Below, one piece after another: positions 11,275 to 26,101 of a DNA stretch of 64,000 bases (its first letter is position 1; each line of letters opens with the position of its first letter). Under the pieces are notes generated by a model that saw only the letters and a list, made by a program, of their open reading frames with translations, ran no database searches and had not been told where the DNA came from. The stretch comes from Atrichornis clamosus (Eukaryota > Chordata > Aves > Passeriformes > Menuridae): contig WBMZ01000356.1 in the NCBI GenBank assembly GCA_013400975.1, positions 62,001 through 126,000 on the forward strand. Direction: 5' to 3'. Made by a program: the position numbers and the translations under genes.

Positions 11275-14200
11275 ACCCTTATTCATGTCAATCATTCTTC
11301 CTACATGCATTTGTCCCCATGTTAACCATCATCAGAAGATATAAACACTGCCTTTGTTCAAGAAATCCTTTTCAGCACGGTGACCAGGAAGAAACAGCCT
11401 AAGAAAGATAAATCATGCACACAGAATAGATATTATGTTGAATGGGTCCAATGGTTATACTCACATCTTTGATGATTTGCTTGGTGAGTTATGTAATAAT
11501 TGAACCTCATGGTAATAACCTTAATTCACAGCTAAAAGAAATTATTTTTGAAGAATACTAATTGTGCTGATTTTGTGGTTTCAATCATGCCTGTTTCTGA
11601 GTACTGCTGAGAGGCAAAGAAGCTAAATTTCCACTGGTGCTCTGATGTAAAATATCAAACTGCTCTGTTCCAGAGAGACACAGAAAGTCTGACTTGTCCC
11701 AGAACATGCAGAAAAGGTTTTGACAAAGCCAGAAATTATAGCACAGCCTTGGGGGTGCCATTTGAATATAATCCTTCCTTCCTATTCTAAGTCCTATCAT
11801 TTAACACGAAGTTACACACTTCCAGTATAAAGAATTTCTGGTTAAAGCTGAGAGCATATTAAACAAAAATGACAGTGGAGGTAAAAGACCTAGGTATGTT
11901 ATTTATCATCAGATTATTATAAGCCATCAATACAATGCAGCCTTAAATAAGGAAATTCAATTCTCATCGGTAACAGCACAGACACAGAGAAGTATTAATG
12001 CCAGAATTGTCAGCGTACGAGGCACTGGCAATATCTTATCTGGACTCCTTCAGATTGAAAAAATTAAAATAAAAAAGAACTCAGATTGGACCAGATACGA
12101 AGAAGGGGTTCTGGGTTACCTAGAACAGAGATCTTATTTAACAGAGGAGGCTTTTCAGAAAGCACATACGAGGAAATGAGTTCCACACAAGACACATATG
12201 GATATGCAGACAGACACATGAAGACCTCCTATAGCCAGGAAGAACTGTATGTCTTTGACAACTAATAGCTTGGAGACAAAGACAACCACATAAACTAGAG
12301 GTCAATGCTGGCATAAAGAAAAAAAAAAGTCTATAAAGTGTATGTGCTGTAACTAGTCAAATATGGTAGTCAATGTATGGACCAACCTTCAAAGCACAGG
12401 AAGCTTCCCAGTACGTATAAATTTATGAAAGCAATTTTAAAACTGTTACTGAGAAGGTGATTAGATTTGATGAGGCTTTGGGTCTGAGGATCTTACATTC
12501 TTGGAAATTTATGTGCTGTGATAATCAGAATAGCAGGAGCAAATTTTTCATGTATGACATTGTATACATAGCTTTTTATTGATTTATACAACTTGGCAAA
12601 GTAAGATATCCCATATCAAGATGGAAGGTGCAATGTTCCACGCACAAAATTTTAATGGAAGGATAAATTGTGTATTTATCTGTTAGAATTTCAGCAGGGG
12701 CCAGTATTAGGCTATTAAGTAACCATGCAAATCTGGTGCATTTTAACGAAGTTTTTACACTACTACAAGTTATTTTCTTGACAGATCAGAAAGAAAAAAA
12801 CACCCAAGATGGGCCCATAACTTGGCCCATAACTAATAAAAAGTACAAAGCAGGTAGAACATAAATAACATGCTAAACCTTTAGCTTGTGACTAAGCTTT
12901 CACTCATCGTCAACAATTTTTACAGCTGAATTAAATTAAAAGTAGAACGTAAATGAAGAGTGTCTGTGTTAAACGGAGCTGCCTATCCTGATTAGGTTGA
13001 GTACCTTTATGAAGCAAGGGCAGAAGCTACCCGTTTCACCCTGTACTTGCCTTGTCTGATTTATTCCAAACAGAAGACTTGTTCTAAGAAGTTTGTGAGT
13101 ACAACCCTGTGTGACAGACTTAGCAGAAACACAGCTGATCTTTAGACAGACATGAGTGCTATGGACAGTAGCAGACATAAACAAGACATGAGTTAAACAA
13201 TGCTGATCACATGTAAGGCTTGAATTTAGTTCCGTTTGCTGCATAAGGAGGTACTTTAATGTGGTACATCAATGGACATGATGAACTCCTGCATCTCATA
13301 AATGGCTTGCCTGAAAGATCTGGAAAAGAGTCTCCATTCTTAGAACGGATCATCCTTTATCATCTTAGAATACGATCTAGTATATTATCAATATAAAAAA
13401 CCCCTTCCCTTCTCATTAAGTGCATAAGGCCGAGAATTGCAGATTTACAATCATTGCTGACTTTTACTGAGAGTTACACACCCTCTGCTGCCTCAGATAG
13501 CATGTGAAGGGAGTTTGGTGATTTAGTAACACTGTAAAATGGAAACCAAAAACTGAATCCAGCTGAAAATGAACAGAGTGAAGCACAACAATGTGTTTCA
13601 CAAGATGAAGCTTTGGTGTTTGATTCTACTTTCAGAGTGTTGTGCCTGTATTAAAGGACTAAAGTGGATTTGGGATGTATACAAAATCACAAAGATGTGA
13701 TTTAGGCCTTTCATGACTAAGCCAGCTATTTTTTCATAGGAATCAAGGAGAAAGTTCCCTTCTTACTCCTCAGGAGCAGAATGAGAGGATATTAGAAAAA
13801 GAACAGAAATGTATTTCCATTGCCTGTGCAGTGGACAAAGAGAATCACAGCTAAGGCTGGTCATAAAGGCTTTACCTCCAAGATATGTCATTTAGAACAG
13901 TTGGATCAATACATTCCAGATGTATTTTTCTGCTTTCACAGTGGAAAACTGACATAAAATTGACTTAACTGAGTAGTTAAGTCCAGTTAATGGCTGGTTT
14001 GAACCTCCAAAGCATCACGAAGCAGCGGGAGTGTACTAGTGGATCTGGTATCTGCAGTTTTATTTTGTCTTTAAAAGCAACATTCTAAAGAGGTTCTCCT
14101 ATGCTTAAAGTACCGTAGTTTTTAACCTCAAGTCTATCTTAAAGTAAGTTGGGATAAATTTATGATGTTGAATTGCATTCTGTGATTTAAAAAAAACAAA

Positions 14201-16654
14201 ACAAAACAAATTGCATTTTTTCCTACAAAGCCTTTTTTTCCTCCAATAAAATTACACAGTTCATATTTTATATAGTTAATATATACACAAGGTATCTTAG
14301 TTTTTCAACTTACTATTTTCATTATTTTTCCACCTCTTTACACCAACTGCAGATATTTTTAACAGATTCTGCAATTTAATGTTGAACAAAATACCAAGTG
14401 CTGGATTATGAAGTGTGGGGATTCAGATATAAAATGGAAATGGGTTCTCATATGTATATAATTAAAGAGATGGTCAAACATATCCCTTAATAGCAGATTT
14501 ATTAAAAAAGTTGCTTGAGTTATGTATTTTATTTTAAATAGTGCAGCTTTTAAAGGTCAGTGAATGTTGGTCTTTAAGAGGTTTATAGCAACTGGGGGCA
14601 AACTGCAGAGGCAGGTCAAGATGCAGGAAATCTGCAGCACAGCCTGGATGAGAGACCCTGAAAACATCTTGTGAGATGTCTGCTTACATAATGTATTGCC
14701 ATGCGAGGGTCATTTGCAAATTAAAAGCATGAAAATGCTGATGCTACTCAAAACTGTATTAGCAAAACCACAAGACAGCATGTGGCCCAATTAATCTTGT
14801 GAACTCGGCATTAACATATTACTAGATCACAATGTAGATTACACATTTATGAGCATATCAACATCCAATGCAGAGTAAAGTATGCCCTGGAGGACCTTTG
14901 AGTGTAATTTTCTTCTTCAAATAAAAACAAGGGTTTCAGAGCAACGGCCAGTAGTACTTTCAGGCCCAACAAGAAATAATGCAATCACATTTCTTTCAGT
15001 TGCCACAAATGGCTGCTTCAAAACTCTATCTCCAGTTTCAGATTACGTCTATGATTACAAAGATTAAAAAAGAGAATCTGTATACAAGGAATTATTCAAG
15101 ACATATAAAATTTAGTATTTACCATGTACACATGATAGTGTGTAGTCAATCACTGAAGGAAAGCATACCAATAGATACATGTACTACTTAAATGGTCGTT
15201 ACACTCTAAATTAAGCAAACAATAATGACATCCTGCCAGCCATGGATGAATTGTGTGATTTCTAATATTGCCTATAAGATTGGTACTGCCTAATATTACT
15301 TTCTGACTTTACCGTGGATTACTGAAATATTGGGAAGATGGGTAACTATGAAATCAAAGGCACAGAAGGAACAAAATGTATGAGTCTGGGACCTTACACC
15401 ATGTTTGATATAATCCAGATACAATATCCTCAATACACCTCAATACAAAGAAACAGTAACTCTTTCTTGCTCTAAAATGGCTTTCACTCATTTTTTTCAT
15501 TATTTTTTTAATCAAAGAGCCTCTGTGCACAACATACCTACTTTGGGAGTAGGGCACTGAAAAGCTGACATTCAGCCTGCCTGTGAACACAAATCCACTT
15601 GACCAGTTTCTAGGCCCACAGCTACAAAAGGCCCCAAGATTTGCCCAACAATATTCAGAAGGTCTGCCAGTGAACATGACAAACACACCACTGGCTTTGC
15701 ATGCACATCCCAGCCATCATGCAATGGACTTACTGTGTTGGGAACAACCGTGCTCAGTGTTTCCAGAAACATTCAGGCAGTCTAATCAGCCATGAGACAA
15801 ATTTGCCAGTGTCAGAGAGTCTGACACAATGCAGAGCACGAAAATTTTGTCTTGTCCTTACTGTAGTTTAGCACGAGAATGACCACAGACTATCTATGAC
15901 ACTCTTCCATCTAGAACTGGTAACAACTATAGACAAAACAGGACACTTGGAAACAGTTTTTGGATCCTGGCTCCTTTTGCCTATCTTGAAACTATACTGA
16001 TTTGCATCAGTCTCATTCCTTTCACTCTGCAAGCTGGTTTCATGGAAAGGAAACATGGAAAGATCTGGGGATGGAGCCCCACAGAACACCCTCCTTCAAA
16101 TCAGCTTACACACTGCCAGCTTTGTTTGTTCTGGAGGAGACCTCAGACTCAGGATACATCCAGCCCAGAACTGTGGGGATGCAAAGATGTTCCTTCCAGC
16201 ACACTTTCACAAGAGCTTCCTTGAACACATACAGAGCACTTGCTGAATAATTGCAACACAACTGATAAGATTTTTCACATTTCATTTAGTGAAGAAGCTT
16301 CATGTAACTCAGCTGTAAACTGATGATACAGTTCATCATCCAATAAACAAAAAGCAAAGGTTAAAGGTACTGTTTGTGAGGGATAAGCTTCAGAAAAAAT
16401 TTTTGAAAGGTCATTCCGAATGACAAAAAGTTGCTGAGGTGATTTCCTACTTTATTTATTTCTAAGTATCTTAGGATGTTCTGCTTACAAAATATGTATC
16501 ACAGCTGCTCCTGCCTTTTGTCATCATGATTTACTGTGCCAGATTCCAAACACCTGTGATTGCTCTATCGAAGGCGTTTCTGAATATGGACATTTTGCTA
16601 GAACAGACCCCATGATTTCCATATGATGATGTGATGTGGGGATAAGTGTCATCA
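11275..16654. other. AT-rich intron, nothing recognised
   Basis: No exon, RNA gene or named repeat is seen besides an A/C microsatellite near 14190. Overlapping open frames at 15354-15795 and 16002-16250 have no recognisable motif. Confidence 0.55.
14189..14210. repeat. (AAAAC)n microsatellite
   Basis: An A run passing into ACAAAACAAAACAAA, with the neighbouring AATTGCATT word repeated on both sides. Confidence 0.85.
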
Positions 16655-16703
16655 GAGCAGATGTCCTCACAAGGTTCCTTCCAACTCAAATTATTCTGTA
16701 AGC
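16655..16703 (+). mobile_element. Short CR1 3'-end scrap
   Basis: GATGTCCTCACAAGGTTCC then TTCCAACTCAAATTATTCTG match the last ~45 bp of CR1 (the GATGATC...GGTCCCTTCCAACTC...ATTCTGTG pattern). Nothing of the element is recognisable upstream. Confidence 0.65.
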
Positions 16704-19700
16704 TTGTATCTGCTTACCTACTGATACTTCTGATGCCCAGAACAGCCAAAACTTATCAAAGAAATGGCTACAAGTACGCAAAGAATTATAAAAAGGCTTA
16801 TCATGAGTTCCACTGCTCCTCTTTAGAGGTCTGAATATACAGTAGAAATTTGTACGTAACTGGTACCTCAGACATGGGGGAGAAAAAACCCTCAGAAAAA
16901 AAATTCCACATCATATTTCTGTTAACCACAAACAAATGCTTATGCCATTTTCAGACTGAGAAGATAAGAAACAATTCCTCTGCTTCAATCATAGCAAATA
17001 AACAAGGCCTAATAAATAACCATTGCTACTTTAGACAAGTCAAGGTGTTCCCGTTCATAAAGCAGTTTGTGTGTATTTTTTCCATCCTATTATGTTCTTG
17101 TAGTTCATAATAGAAAAGACAAAAAGCATCCTACTTTTTGCTTTGTTTCTTGATAATAGGACAGGTGTTAACTGTGGCATTACGTAAGTTTATGAAACAT
17201 AAATTGATTTACTTTGGAGTTCTCTTCTTGTTGTACATCTGCTGACAGTCAATCCAACACTAAAATACTGTATTAAAAATTTAGTTTCTACTTGGCTGGC
17301 ATAAAAAATATGAACATATTTGATGTGAAAATGCCATTTACACAACTGATATTCAAATAATTAACTATTTTCCAAGCAACAGAAAAAATAATCTCTGTGA
17401 AAACATACTGCAGCCTTATCATATCATCAAATGTTGTGAATGTCTGCAAAGTGAGGCGTTTAGCAAACAAAAAGGACAAAGAATGAGGACTAAGTCTAGC
17501 TGAAAGTTGAGATACAACCACCTGACTTTAAATATAGCCTTTTAACTACCAACTGCATTATGAGAGTAAATATCAGGTGAACATGAACTCACTGACAGTT
17601 ACTGAGAGAAAAGCAGTTGTGTCAAAACAAACGAGTACTACAGAACTGACATGGTAGGCCGCCTTCCTTAGTAACTCGTGCTAGTTGGATTTAGCTTTTC
17701 TGCAATTTAACATCTCTGCAGAAAGATGATCTGTTTCTTTGCTAAAAGTAACCTGCCGAGGAGCTGCCTGAACGTGAGGTTCCTTTGCAGTCCTGATTTG
17801 TTTATCTTAGGTGTGTTTGGCATAATTGCATCTGTGAGAGTAATCATTAGATGCCTGAAATAGTGCTGCATCTATCTGAATGGAGCAAAGGGGAAGAACC
17901 TTCTCAAGTAAGTGAGGTACAGCACATAGTCAAGAATTCTCTGTCCTTGGACTCAATGCTCTTATATTTGGCTGAAGACTGAGAATCAGATACATAAACT
18001 GCACCAAGTGCAAGCCACACATACATGAAAAACAGAACAGCTGATGGCTGAGGGATACATTCAGCTGAATTTTTTTTTTAATGTGAAAAGCAGACTAAGA
18101 TACAGAATACTGCTTCTAGCTTAGCTTCTAATGTTCTTTGTGAAACATCATTCTTTTCATAACAGTCCATGGAATTTGCTCCAGAAATGCAGCCTTCTAT
18201 ACTGCTACATCAACTTTACTTCTGGAAGCTCATTCATCTATCACACTTTTAACCTAATTACCACGTGTAACCAAGTACAGGCAAGAAAAATGCATTTTCT
18301 GAAAAGGAACATCATCTTCAACTCCAGGATCACTGAAAGGACCTAAGTACAGTGCTCTTAGCACTGCACTGTCATTTTCTTGGAAACTATTCATCCTTCT
18401 TACTCCTTTTAAAGTCATTTAACACATGAAAATGCCACAAGATTATGGTTTTTTAGCATTATTTTTCCATGTCAACGTGAAAATGCCATTTCCTTTAACA
18501 TTCTACATGTTGCCAAGAATGAAAAAAGATTTAGAGGCCTGGTTCAGTATAGATTATCATTATTCACATGCACATTTCTGGCAGAATTTGCTGCAAAATT
18601 ATGGGTTGGTTTAATGCTATGGAATAGAAAAATGGCAGCTGCTGCTGCTACAAGAAAGGGTAGCAAAAATTCCAGCTGTGGATATGCAATCCCTCTTTCA
18701 GTGTAATACAAAAAGTGATATTTCCTATGACTAAATGCAGTGTGTAACTTTGGCTTGTTTCTCTCTAATCTTGTGTTTTCAACTACTTAACTTTCTTCAG
18801 GATGAAAAAAACAGATGCTCAATGCACCACTCCCACAAACAAAAGTATCCATGGAATAATTAATGAAAGCTGTGTAATTTCTTTTTTCTATTTGTGAATC
18901 AACCCGTAATTTCAATCTCTTCTGATTTCTGTATAAACATTTATTTTTAGCTTCGGAGATGAAAAGCTGACGGGCTTGGTAAAGAGACATTCAAAAGAAA
19001 TAAGGCATAGGAAAATTTAATAGCTATTAGATATAAGCATAAAAATGCCATCTGTATATAAACTCCAAGCAGCATATAGGAAGAAAAAAAATGCAGCTGA
19101 CATGTTTAAATGTCTGTATTTCACTGGTAAATTAGCTACTGTAGGAATTTTCCAGTACTAGTAGTAAAAGATATGACACTGTCTTGTAGTGGAGCTGACT
19201 AGATAGATGGTGAAGGAAACGTAACACTGTCCTGTTCCCTTAGATTTGCAAAGGCAGAATTTAATAACAGAATGTCCTGTTGTATTATGTTACTGACTTA
19301 ACCACTGGGAGCTGCCAACTTCAAATCTGGGCCATCCTGAAGCTTCTGTGGATGTCTGCCACCTCTTTTTTCAAAGCTTTTTATGCCATATGGAAGAAGA
19401 GTCAGTCACAGTGTCACAGCAAGTCACAACAGGTGACAGGTCTCAAGTTCCTCCTGTACCCATCTCCACCTCAGCAATACTAGAAGGGTGACTGCCTGGC
19501 CCAATGCTGTGACAAGGTGTGTGGGCATTGTGTCCAAAGAGCAGAAGGACCACGGTTACTGTTCCTCCCACAGAATACCTTTGCTGCTGTATCGCCAAGA
19601 ATTACAGTCCATGCGGTACTAGCTAATTATTTCTCTAGTGGAATGGATACATGTGGATGTTATGCTGTAAAAAAAATTTGTCAGCATCTGAGGCACTGCC

Positions 19701-21613
19701 AAGCTGTGGATTTTCAATGCTTTTCCTTCTACTGAAAGTGCTACCTTTGTCTCACAGATATTTTCTTTCTCTGGTTTGCCTCCTGGGACATTTACTTTCC
19801 TTAGCTGTTCCTTTTTGGGGCACGTTTGTTCTTTGATAAAGTGTACAGCTGTGTCCCAGCTTATGGCTAAACTCAAGAAACCATATACGGTGATGTCCAC
19901 CTGTCTTGCCAGTGAATTCCTGCAGGAAGGACTCAGTGGCCAAGGACTAAGTATCAGGATGTCAGTGGGATGACATGGCACATTGGCTGTTACCAGGTCA
20001 CAGTCATTTGTCTCATGCTTTACTGCCTGGTGTCTGTGTGCTGCTCCAGTTGTCTCCTGCAGTGAAAATGTGACGCTGTAATTGCCTTATGTCTTGAGAC
20101 TCATTACAAGCAGAATTAAACACCCCGAGGCACCCTAGCACTGGCTTCCAGATTTTCTTCTCAAAAAGTTTCGTTAAGTTACAAGACAGCGATGTGAAGA
20201 GCTGAAGGGCTCACTTTTTAAAGATCATCCATGCAGATATTGCCTGATGTAAAAGGAGGGGGAAAGCTTGTTCGAAGATGAGGTCATAGCAGGCCATGCA
20301 CTCTTCTGCAGTAAAGTTTTATAGCTCGTTACGTCATCTTAAATCCACAAAAATCCCATTTCAGGATGAGAGAGTGAACTTAATCCATACTGCATTACTT
20401 CTACAATCATCTGTAATAATGTTGTTATTAGAGAAAAACACAGCTGGTCTACACGGATTATCATCAAAATGTTGGCAACTAGATGTCAATAAGACTTCAT
20501 CCAAAAAAAGTCTCAAAGTCTCTTCTTCCAAGCTTGATAAAAAGCCACAGCTCAAAATCAACAAATGGAAAAGACTCCAAGGAAGCACTTATTTACTAGT
20601 TATTGGGACAAAAATCTGAGGAGGTTTATGGTGCAGAGCACATGTACATGTGCACTTACAGAGCTTCAGATTACAGCTTGCATAGAAGGACAGAGGTATG
20701 AAATAGCTGATGTTAGTACTCTGGCACTTTGTTTCCTTCACTTCAGATACATCCTCAAATGATATAAAAATAGACTTGCATTACTTTCTGACATGACCAA
20801 GGTTCTTCAGTTTTGATCTACATACAACTACATTAATAATAGATTAAGGGTTGCTATCAAAGCATGATCACGTGCTCCAGAAGGAAGAAACTACAAAGTA
20901 TAGCTGTCGAATCACTCTCACTAGCTAAAGCAAGGGCAAATTAACTTGCATCTGAACTTCTAGGACATATGCCGGTCTGTTCAACCTCTCTTTAACATTT
21001 CGTTACTGAGCAATGACTTGCATGCACATGACACAAACTAGCATTCTCCTTCTTACTGACCTTGGACAGATAAGGAAAGCAAAGATTTTTTTCTGTAAAG
21101 ATGACTATCATCATAGGACATAATGCAATAAAACAAGTGCCTGCAGAGAGCAGGAGGAACTGTGGCATTAATATTTTGTTAGTTGATACTGAAGAACCAA
21201 CATGTGACAGGTTTACTTAGTATCTCAATTCAGTTTCTCAAGGATTACTCAATATTGAGTGGATGATGTTACTTTAAAATGCAAACACTGAGTTTGAGTA
21301 ACTACTTCTTGTTTCTTTGTTAACTATGCTGCTCTCTTAAGTATGCAAACTAGTCTGTTTAGGCTGTGTTTTAAAAATAGCTGTTTTGATTTACTTTCTG
21401 ATAAGCAGCCAACAGCAAAACAAGCAACAAAAAAAGACAATCCTTCACCATCTTTCCTTCTGCCAGAGCCCACTGTAAAATCTTCAAAGTGGACATTTCT
21501 CAACACCAAAGAGAAACCAAGCACACAGAACTTAGTAAGATGACAACAAACGGCTAATATGCATGGAGATCCCCTTTGTCAAAAACAGACACTATTTGCA
21601 TGAGTATCTACAT
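16704..21613. other. AT-rich intron, nothing recognised
   Basis: No gene or named repeat is recognised. A somewhat more GC-rich part at 19480-20110 keeps frames open on both strands, the longest being 120 codons on the minus strand at 19619-19981, but shows no family motif and no convincing splice sites. Confidence 0.55.
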
Positions 21614-21670
21614 GGAATCATAGAATTGTGAACATTGGAAAAGATCTCTATGATCATCAAGCCCAATGGT
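21614..21670 (-). mobile_element. Short CR1 3'-end scrap, reverse orientation
   Basis: GGAATCATAGAATTGTGAAC, then ATTGGAAAAGATCTCTATG and ATCATCAAGCCCAATGG, are the reverse complement of the CR1 terminus (…GGTTGGA…AAGATCATC…AGTCCAACC in consensus order). Confidence 0.75.
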
Positions 21671-24600
21671 AAAATCCTCAATCACAGGTACTCAAGAGGT
21701 GAATGAGATATGGGGAAGATGAAGACAGGCCAATCTAGCTCGAACTTTTGGTGACTAATCAGCAATCATGAATCAGGACAGTCACCTTTCCTGCTGAGTT
21801 TTGTTCCTGGTTACTCACCCCAATATATATGCTTTTCTTGGCTCTCAGATAATGCAAGGTGGAGAAGCTTTTCATTCACAGGAAATTCACAAGTAGTAAA
21901 ATAACATCAAGTGACTTTTTATAGGGCATTACAACTTTTTGGACCACCCCTATTAAAAAACGTGGGAGAAAGAGAACTGATTTGAGTATAAAAGTGTAGA
22001 TTCTCCATGAGTAGTCAAATGCAAGATATATTGTGAAAATCCCACGCTACAAATGTAGCCTAGATTTTCACTAGACTCTGGCAGGACACAGCAGAAAAAA
22101 ACTTAGGCTCTCAAGGATGTCCACAAAACAAAAATACCCAACATTAAAAAGGGATAAACATGTGGCCAAAATGTTAACCCATTGTCAACATTTTGAACCC
22201 ACCAGGCAGTAATGTAGTGATTGAAAACACAATAGATTAAACTACGTGGAAAATAGCACTCCTCTGGTGAACCTGTTTACAACAAAATAAGGAAACAGTG
22301 ACAAACTTGATAGAATATTAATGGAATGAGCACTAAGATCACAGTAGGCATTTCTTGTGTTACTAATAAACAGTGTGAGTCAAAAAGAAAGAGAAGATGA
22401 GTTTTAATATTTGGATCTTGCATTAAGCATGTGCATTCCTCTGTAAATAATCAGAAAGGCAGTTAATGCAGAGTTCATGGCTGAAAGTGAAAGATGTGAT
22501 TAACCAAGAGAAGCATATCTTGGAGTGCTCATAGTGGACAGTAACCTTTCATTTATCACTGAGGTTAATTTCCATTTCTGAGGGTCACTAACTTAATCAT
22601 ATTTGCTTGAGTTAATGTTGATCTTCTTTAATCATAGCAAAAAAACCCAGTAAGTAATGCCTGTCTGAATGGAGCTAATTTAATCATATGACCTTTTCCA
22701 TCATATTTTTCACCCTATGGCTATATGACTTCTTCTAATCAGACAGTAAATAATTGGATTGTAAGTGGCTTAGTATGCTTAGCTGATTTATTTATGCATT
22801 TCTGAAAATTATGAGATGCTAAATTATTGTATTATGCTGTTTTACTGTTTCCATACCTTTATCAAAAGGAATGTACTATTGCAGTACCTGGGCTTTACAT
22901 GATAATCATTTCTTTTGTCAGAAGAGTAATCCACCTGCACAGGAGTTCAAGCAGTAAAGCTTGGATACTGATTATTCCTACTGTGGCAAAGGAGGCAGCT
23001 CTGCAGCCACTGAAATGTCAAAGCAGCGAGTGTCAGAGAAAACACTTTACACCTCCCCTGGTGCTTTTGCAAGGGCTCCTCATAAGAGAACATGTGTTTC
23101 TGCAAGTATATGTTGCTAACCCCGACTCAGCTGGTGATGTCTCCATCACTGATTTTCAGGTACTAATATTCCAACAACATATATATTCAGGTAGCGCTGG
23201 CTCTCTGTTTAGAAATACAAAGACCAAATTTTCTCAAAACCAACTAATGATAAAAGAAGCATGAAGTACTCTGCCTCTCTGTCAGACCTCTGATACCACT
23301 GCTTTGCAGCAGTTAATAGCAATCAAAATGTAATTAATGTGGAAAATATGGCACCCAAAGGATTAAGAACTTTCATCAGCAAGTTGGTGGCAGAAACCAG
23401 ACCTCTTGATTCCCATGCTCCTTCCAGAATCTGTTTGGAAGCTTTTTTAAAAATCAATTGCTATTATTAGATTTTTATGCCAGGAAGAAGTCTACTGGAA
23501 AGCAGTGAACGTCAGGATTTCTGAAAGAATGACTTCAAACAATTGCAAAGCTATAGACCTTACTGGTCTGAAAGGTTCTGCAGAAGTATTAAAATTAAAA
23601 ACCCGCTGGAAATTGTGGGGAAATTGCAGTGCTACAAAGACAGACTTCCACCGAACCACCAAGTTTTTATCTGCCATTATAGCTCCATCACTCATCAGTT
23701 CATTTCTCTTATATTGCATGGCAGTAGTCATGGCAATATCTAGAAATTATCAAAACCTGCTTTAATCAGCTATTATTTGGATCTAAGAGATGGCTATCAT
23801 GTTCATGGTAACTTTATTGCCTTACGAGAACCATCTCTCACTTCGTGCTTAACAGAAAAAATGCACAACTGGGCCATGGATAATTTTCAGAAGTCAATAT
23901 GGAGGACAAAAAAAGTCCACTATGAAATCAAATTTGCATTCTACCCATGTATGCCTTGCAGCATCACATATTTATATGAAACACAGTAAACCAGCTAATT
24001 CATTACAAAGCACAAGACAGTGATTTATTAGTTCTTTGTCATGCTGCGAGAAAATCTGGAGTCTCTCGAATTTTAGTCTCATGCAGTTAGGTTTTGCAAC
24101 ACCCTAGCAATTCTGTCCAGTTGAATGTAGCACCTGAGCTCCATGCAGAACACAATCCTCTAATCATCAGGCACAGAAGAGATGGATTCCTATTCTTTAA
24201 CCTTTAATTAGTACTTAGCTACATTACGCATGCTGAGGGCAAGATCAGCCATAAATGCTTCCAGGGGCACTGTACCCTTACTAGTAACCTCTGCACGTAG
24301 AAAGTATGTATTTCACTCAGAACCAGCAACTGGAAAAATATGTAGCAGAGAGGGTTGGACAGCATATAATTTAACTTGCTTTGCATATTAGGTGAGCAAC
24401 CAAAGTATAAACCATTACTCTCTGTCTGCAAAGCAGCTCCCAAGGTTGTTGCAGGCAGAACCACAAAGGTATAGGCTGCATATGACCAGTGAAAAACAGG
24501 CTTTGTGTCCAGGCAGGGCTCAGACATCCAAAGTGCCAAAGACAATGGGAATTGAGGGTATTCAGCACCTAAAGAAATTCACACAGCAGGCTATCAGTAT

Positions 24601-26101
24601 GGCCCTTGTTTTAGCTATTTTAGACAATCAAATTTGAGTGGTTATACTGAGTTTGTTTTACTCATTTGATGTTGGCTTTAACACTCCAAGATTCTAATGC
24701 AGAGAAACTTTCCATTGTCTAGTCAAATTAACAGATGTAATGTATGATATTTTCTTTAAGGTTATCATTTTAAGGAGCATGTTAATTTCATTACATTATA
24801 CAGTAGGGGAAAAATATATTTATAATCTTAAAAATGTCATCTAATACAAAGCAATCACACCCCAAACATCTAAAGCAGTATGTTCTACTGAATCTTTCAG
24901 TGTGTTTTCATGGGTATGTCCGCATGTAAATCTGAAGACATCACCATGGACTCACACTAATTTAAGCTATGAACATTTTTTTGTGAACAAGACTTTCTAC
25001 TTCTAGACTCCATGTCACCGAAAAGTCGACTAAGAGTGACACTTAGAAATTAATTTATTTCAGGTATGCTATAACAACCATAATCAGCCATAAATCCTTT
25101 TGCCCTATTTGCATTTACTGAATTTGCCTTAATTATACTGCTGCCTAATTATGAAGCTCAGTCTAGAGGGGAACTCGCATGAAGCAATGATGCATAAAGC
25201 AGAGGACAGTTTATTCCACTTCATGGATTTACAACTTTCTCCTACCGCAAACCATTTGGAACAGACTCTATTTGTGAGGTCATTAACATGTAAACAGTGT
25301 CACACTGAAGACGCATGGCAATGACCTACCATGCTACTGAAAAGTGATATTGAGTTTGCTAATTCAGATAAGGGTACACAGATTGCCTTTTCTCTAATGT
25401 GCAAGGGCCTGTCACAGAAATAAATGCATGGTCCTTGTTGCAATTAATTTGATTCTTGTTCTTTTAAAGCTTTACTTGTAGATTTAATTAAAGCTTTCAT
25501 GCAGCACACACTTTCAGGAAGTATCTATGTTTAATGGCTTTTTCTCCTAAATTAAAGAAATGAGTGAAGGTTAAGATTCAAAGAAGAACAAGAGATCATA
25601 AAATGAAAAGCTATGCTTAATACAGTAAGCATTACCTTGTTTTGACATAAGCAAATATGCAGTATTTATATACATTTCTTAAAAGTTAATGTTACATTGC
25701 AGCTCTCATGGTGAAATAATTTTCCATTGCTTAAGATAATTTTTTTTCATTTTTGAATGTAAAACATTGCATAATATGTTTCAACCTGGAGGTGAATATT
25801 TTAAAAGCCTAAATCAGTTTTTAGCTAAGAAAAAAATAAGCAAATAAAACCAGTGTACGGTTTTCCCAGGAAACTAAAGAAACAATACCCAATGCAAAAA
25901 ATTATCATGTAGGCACGTAACTCAGTATTTCCTTAATTTTACAGTGTTAAATGCTCCCACAGAGTCAGTCTATTTAAGCAATAACCCTCTAGCAAATATC
26001 AAGAATAAAAAAAATTAATAAAAAAAGGTTGCAGGGTAACAGAAGGATATTCTAATCTTCTGAGATATGCCTCTCCTTCCCTATTCTGAGGAGACAGATG
26101 A
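21671..26101. other. AT-rich intron, nothing recognised
   Basis: No exon or named repeat is recognised. An open frame of 145 codons (22827-23264, +) and a cluster of overlapping frames at 23492-23765 carry no motif I know. Confidence 0.55.

Noticed and set aside
19619..19981. 120-codon minus-strand frame with scattered Cys and Lys
   Set aside because: It does not form a zinc-finger pattern, and other frames are open in the same moderately GC-rich segment.
22827..23264. 145-codon plus-strand frame
   Set aside because: No motif, no G/C-ending codon bias and no splice or promoter context; a frame of this length is plausible by chance in 64 kb over six frames.
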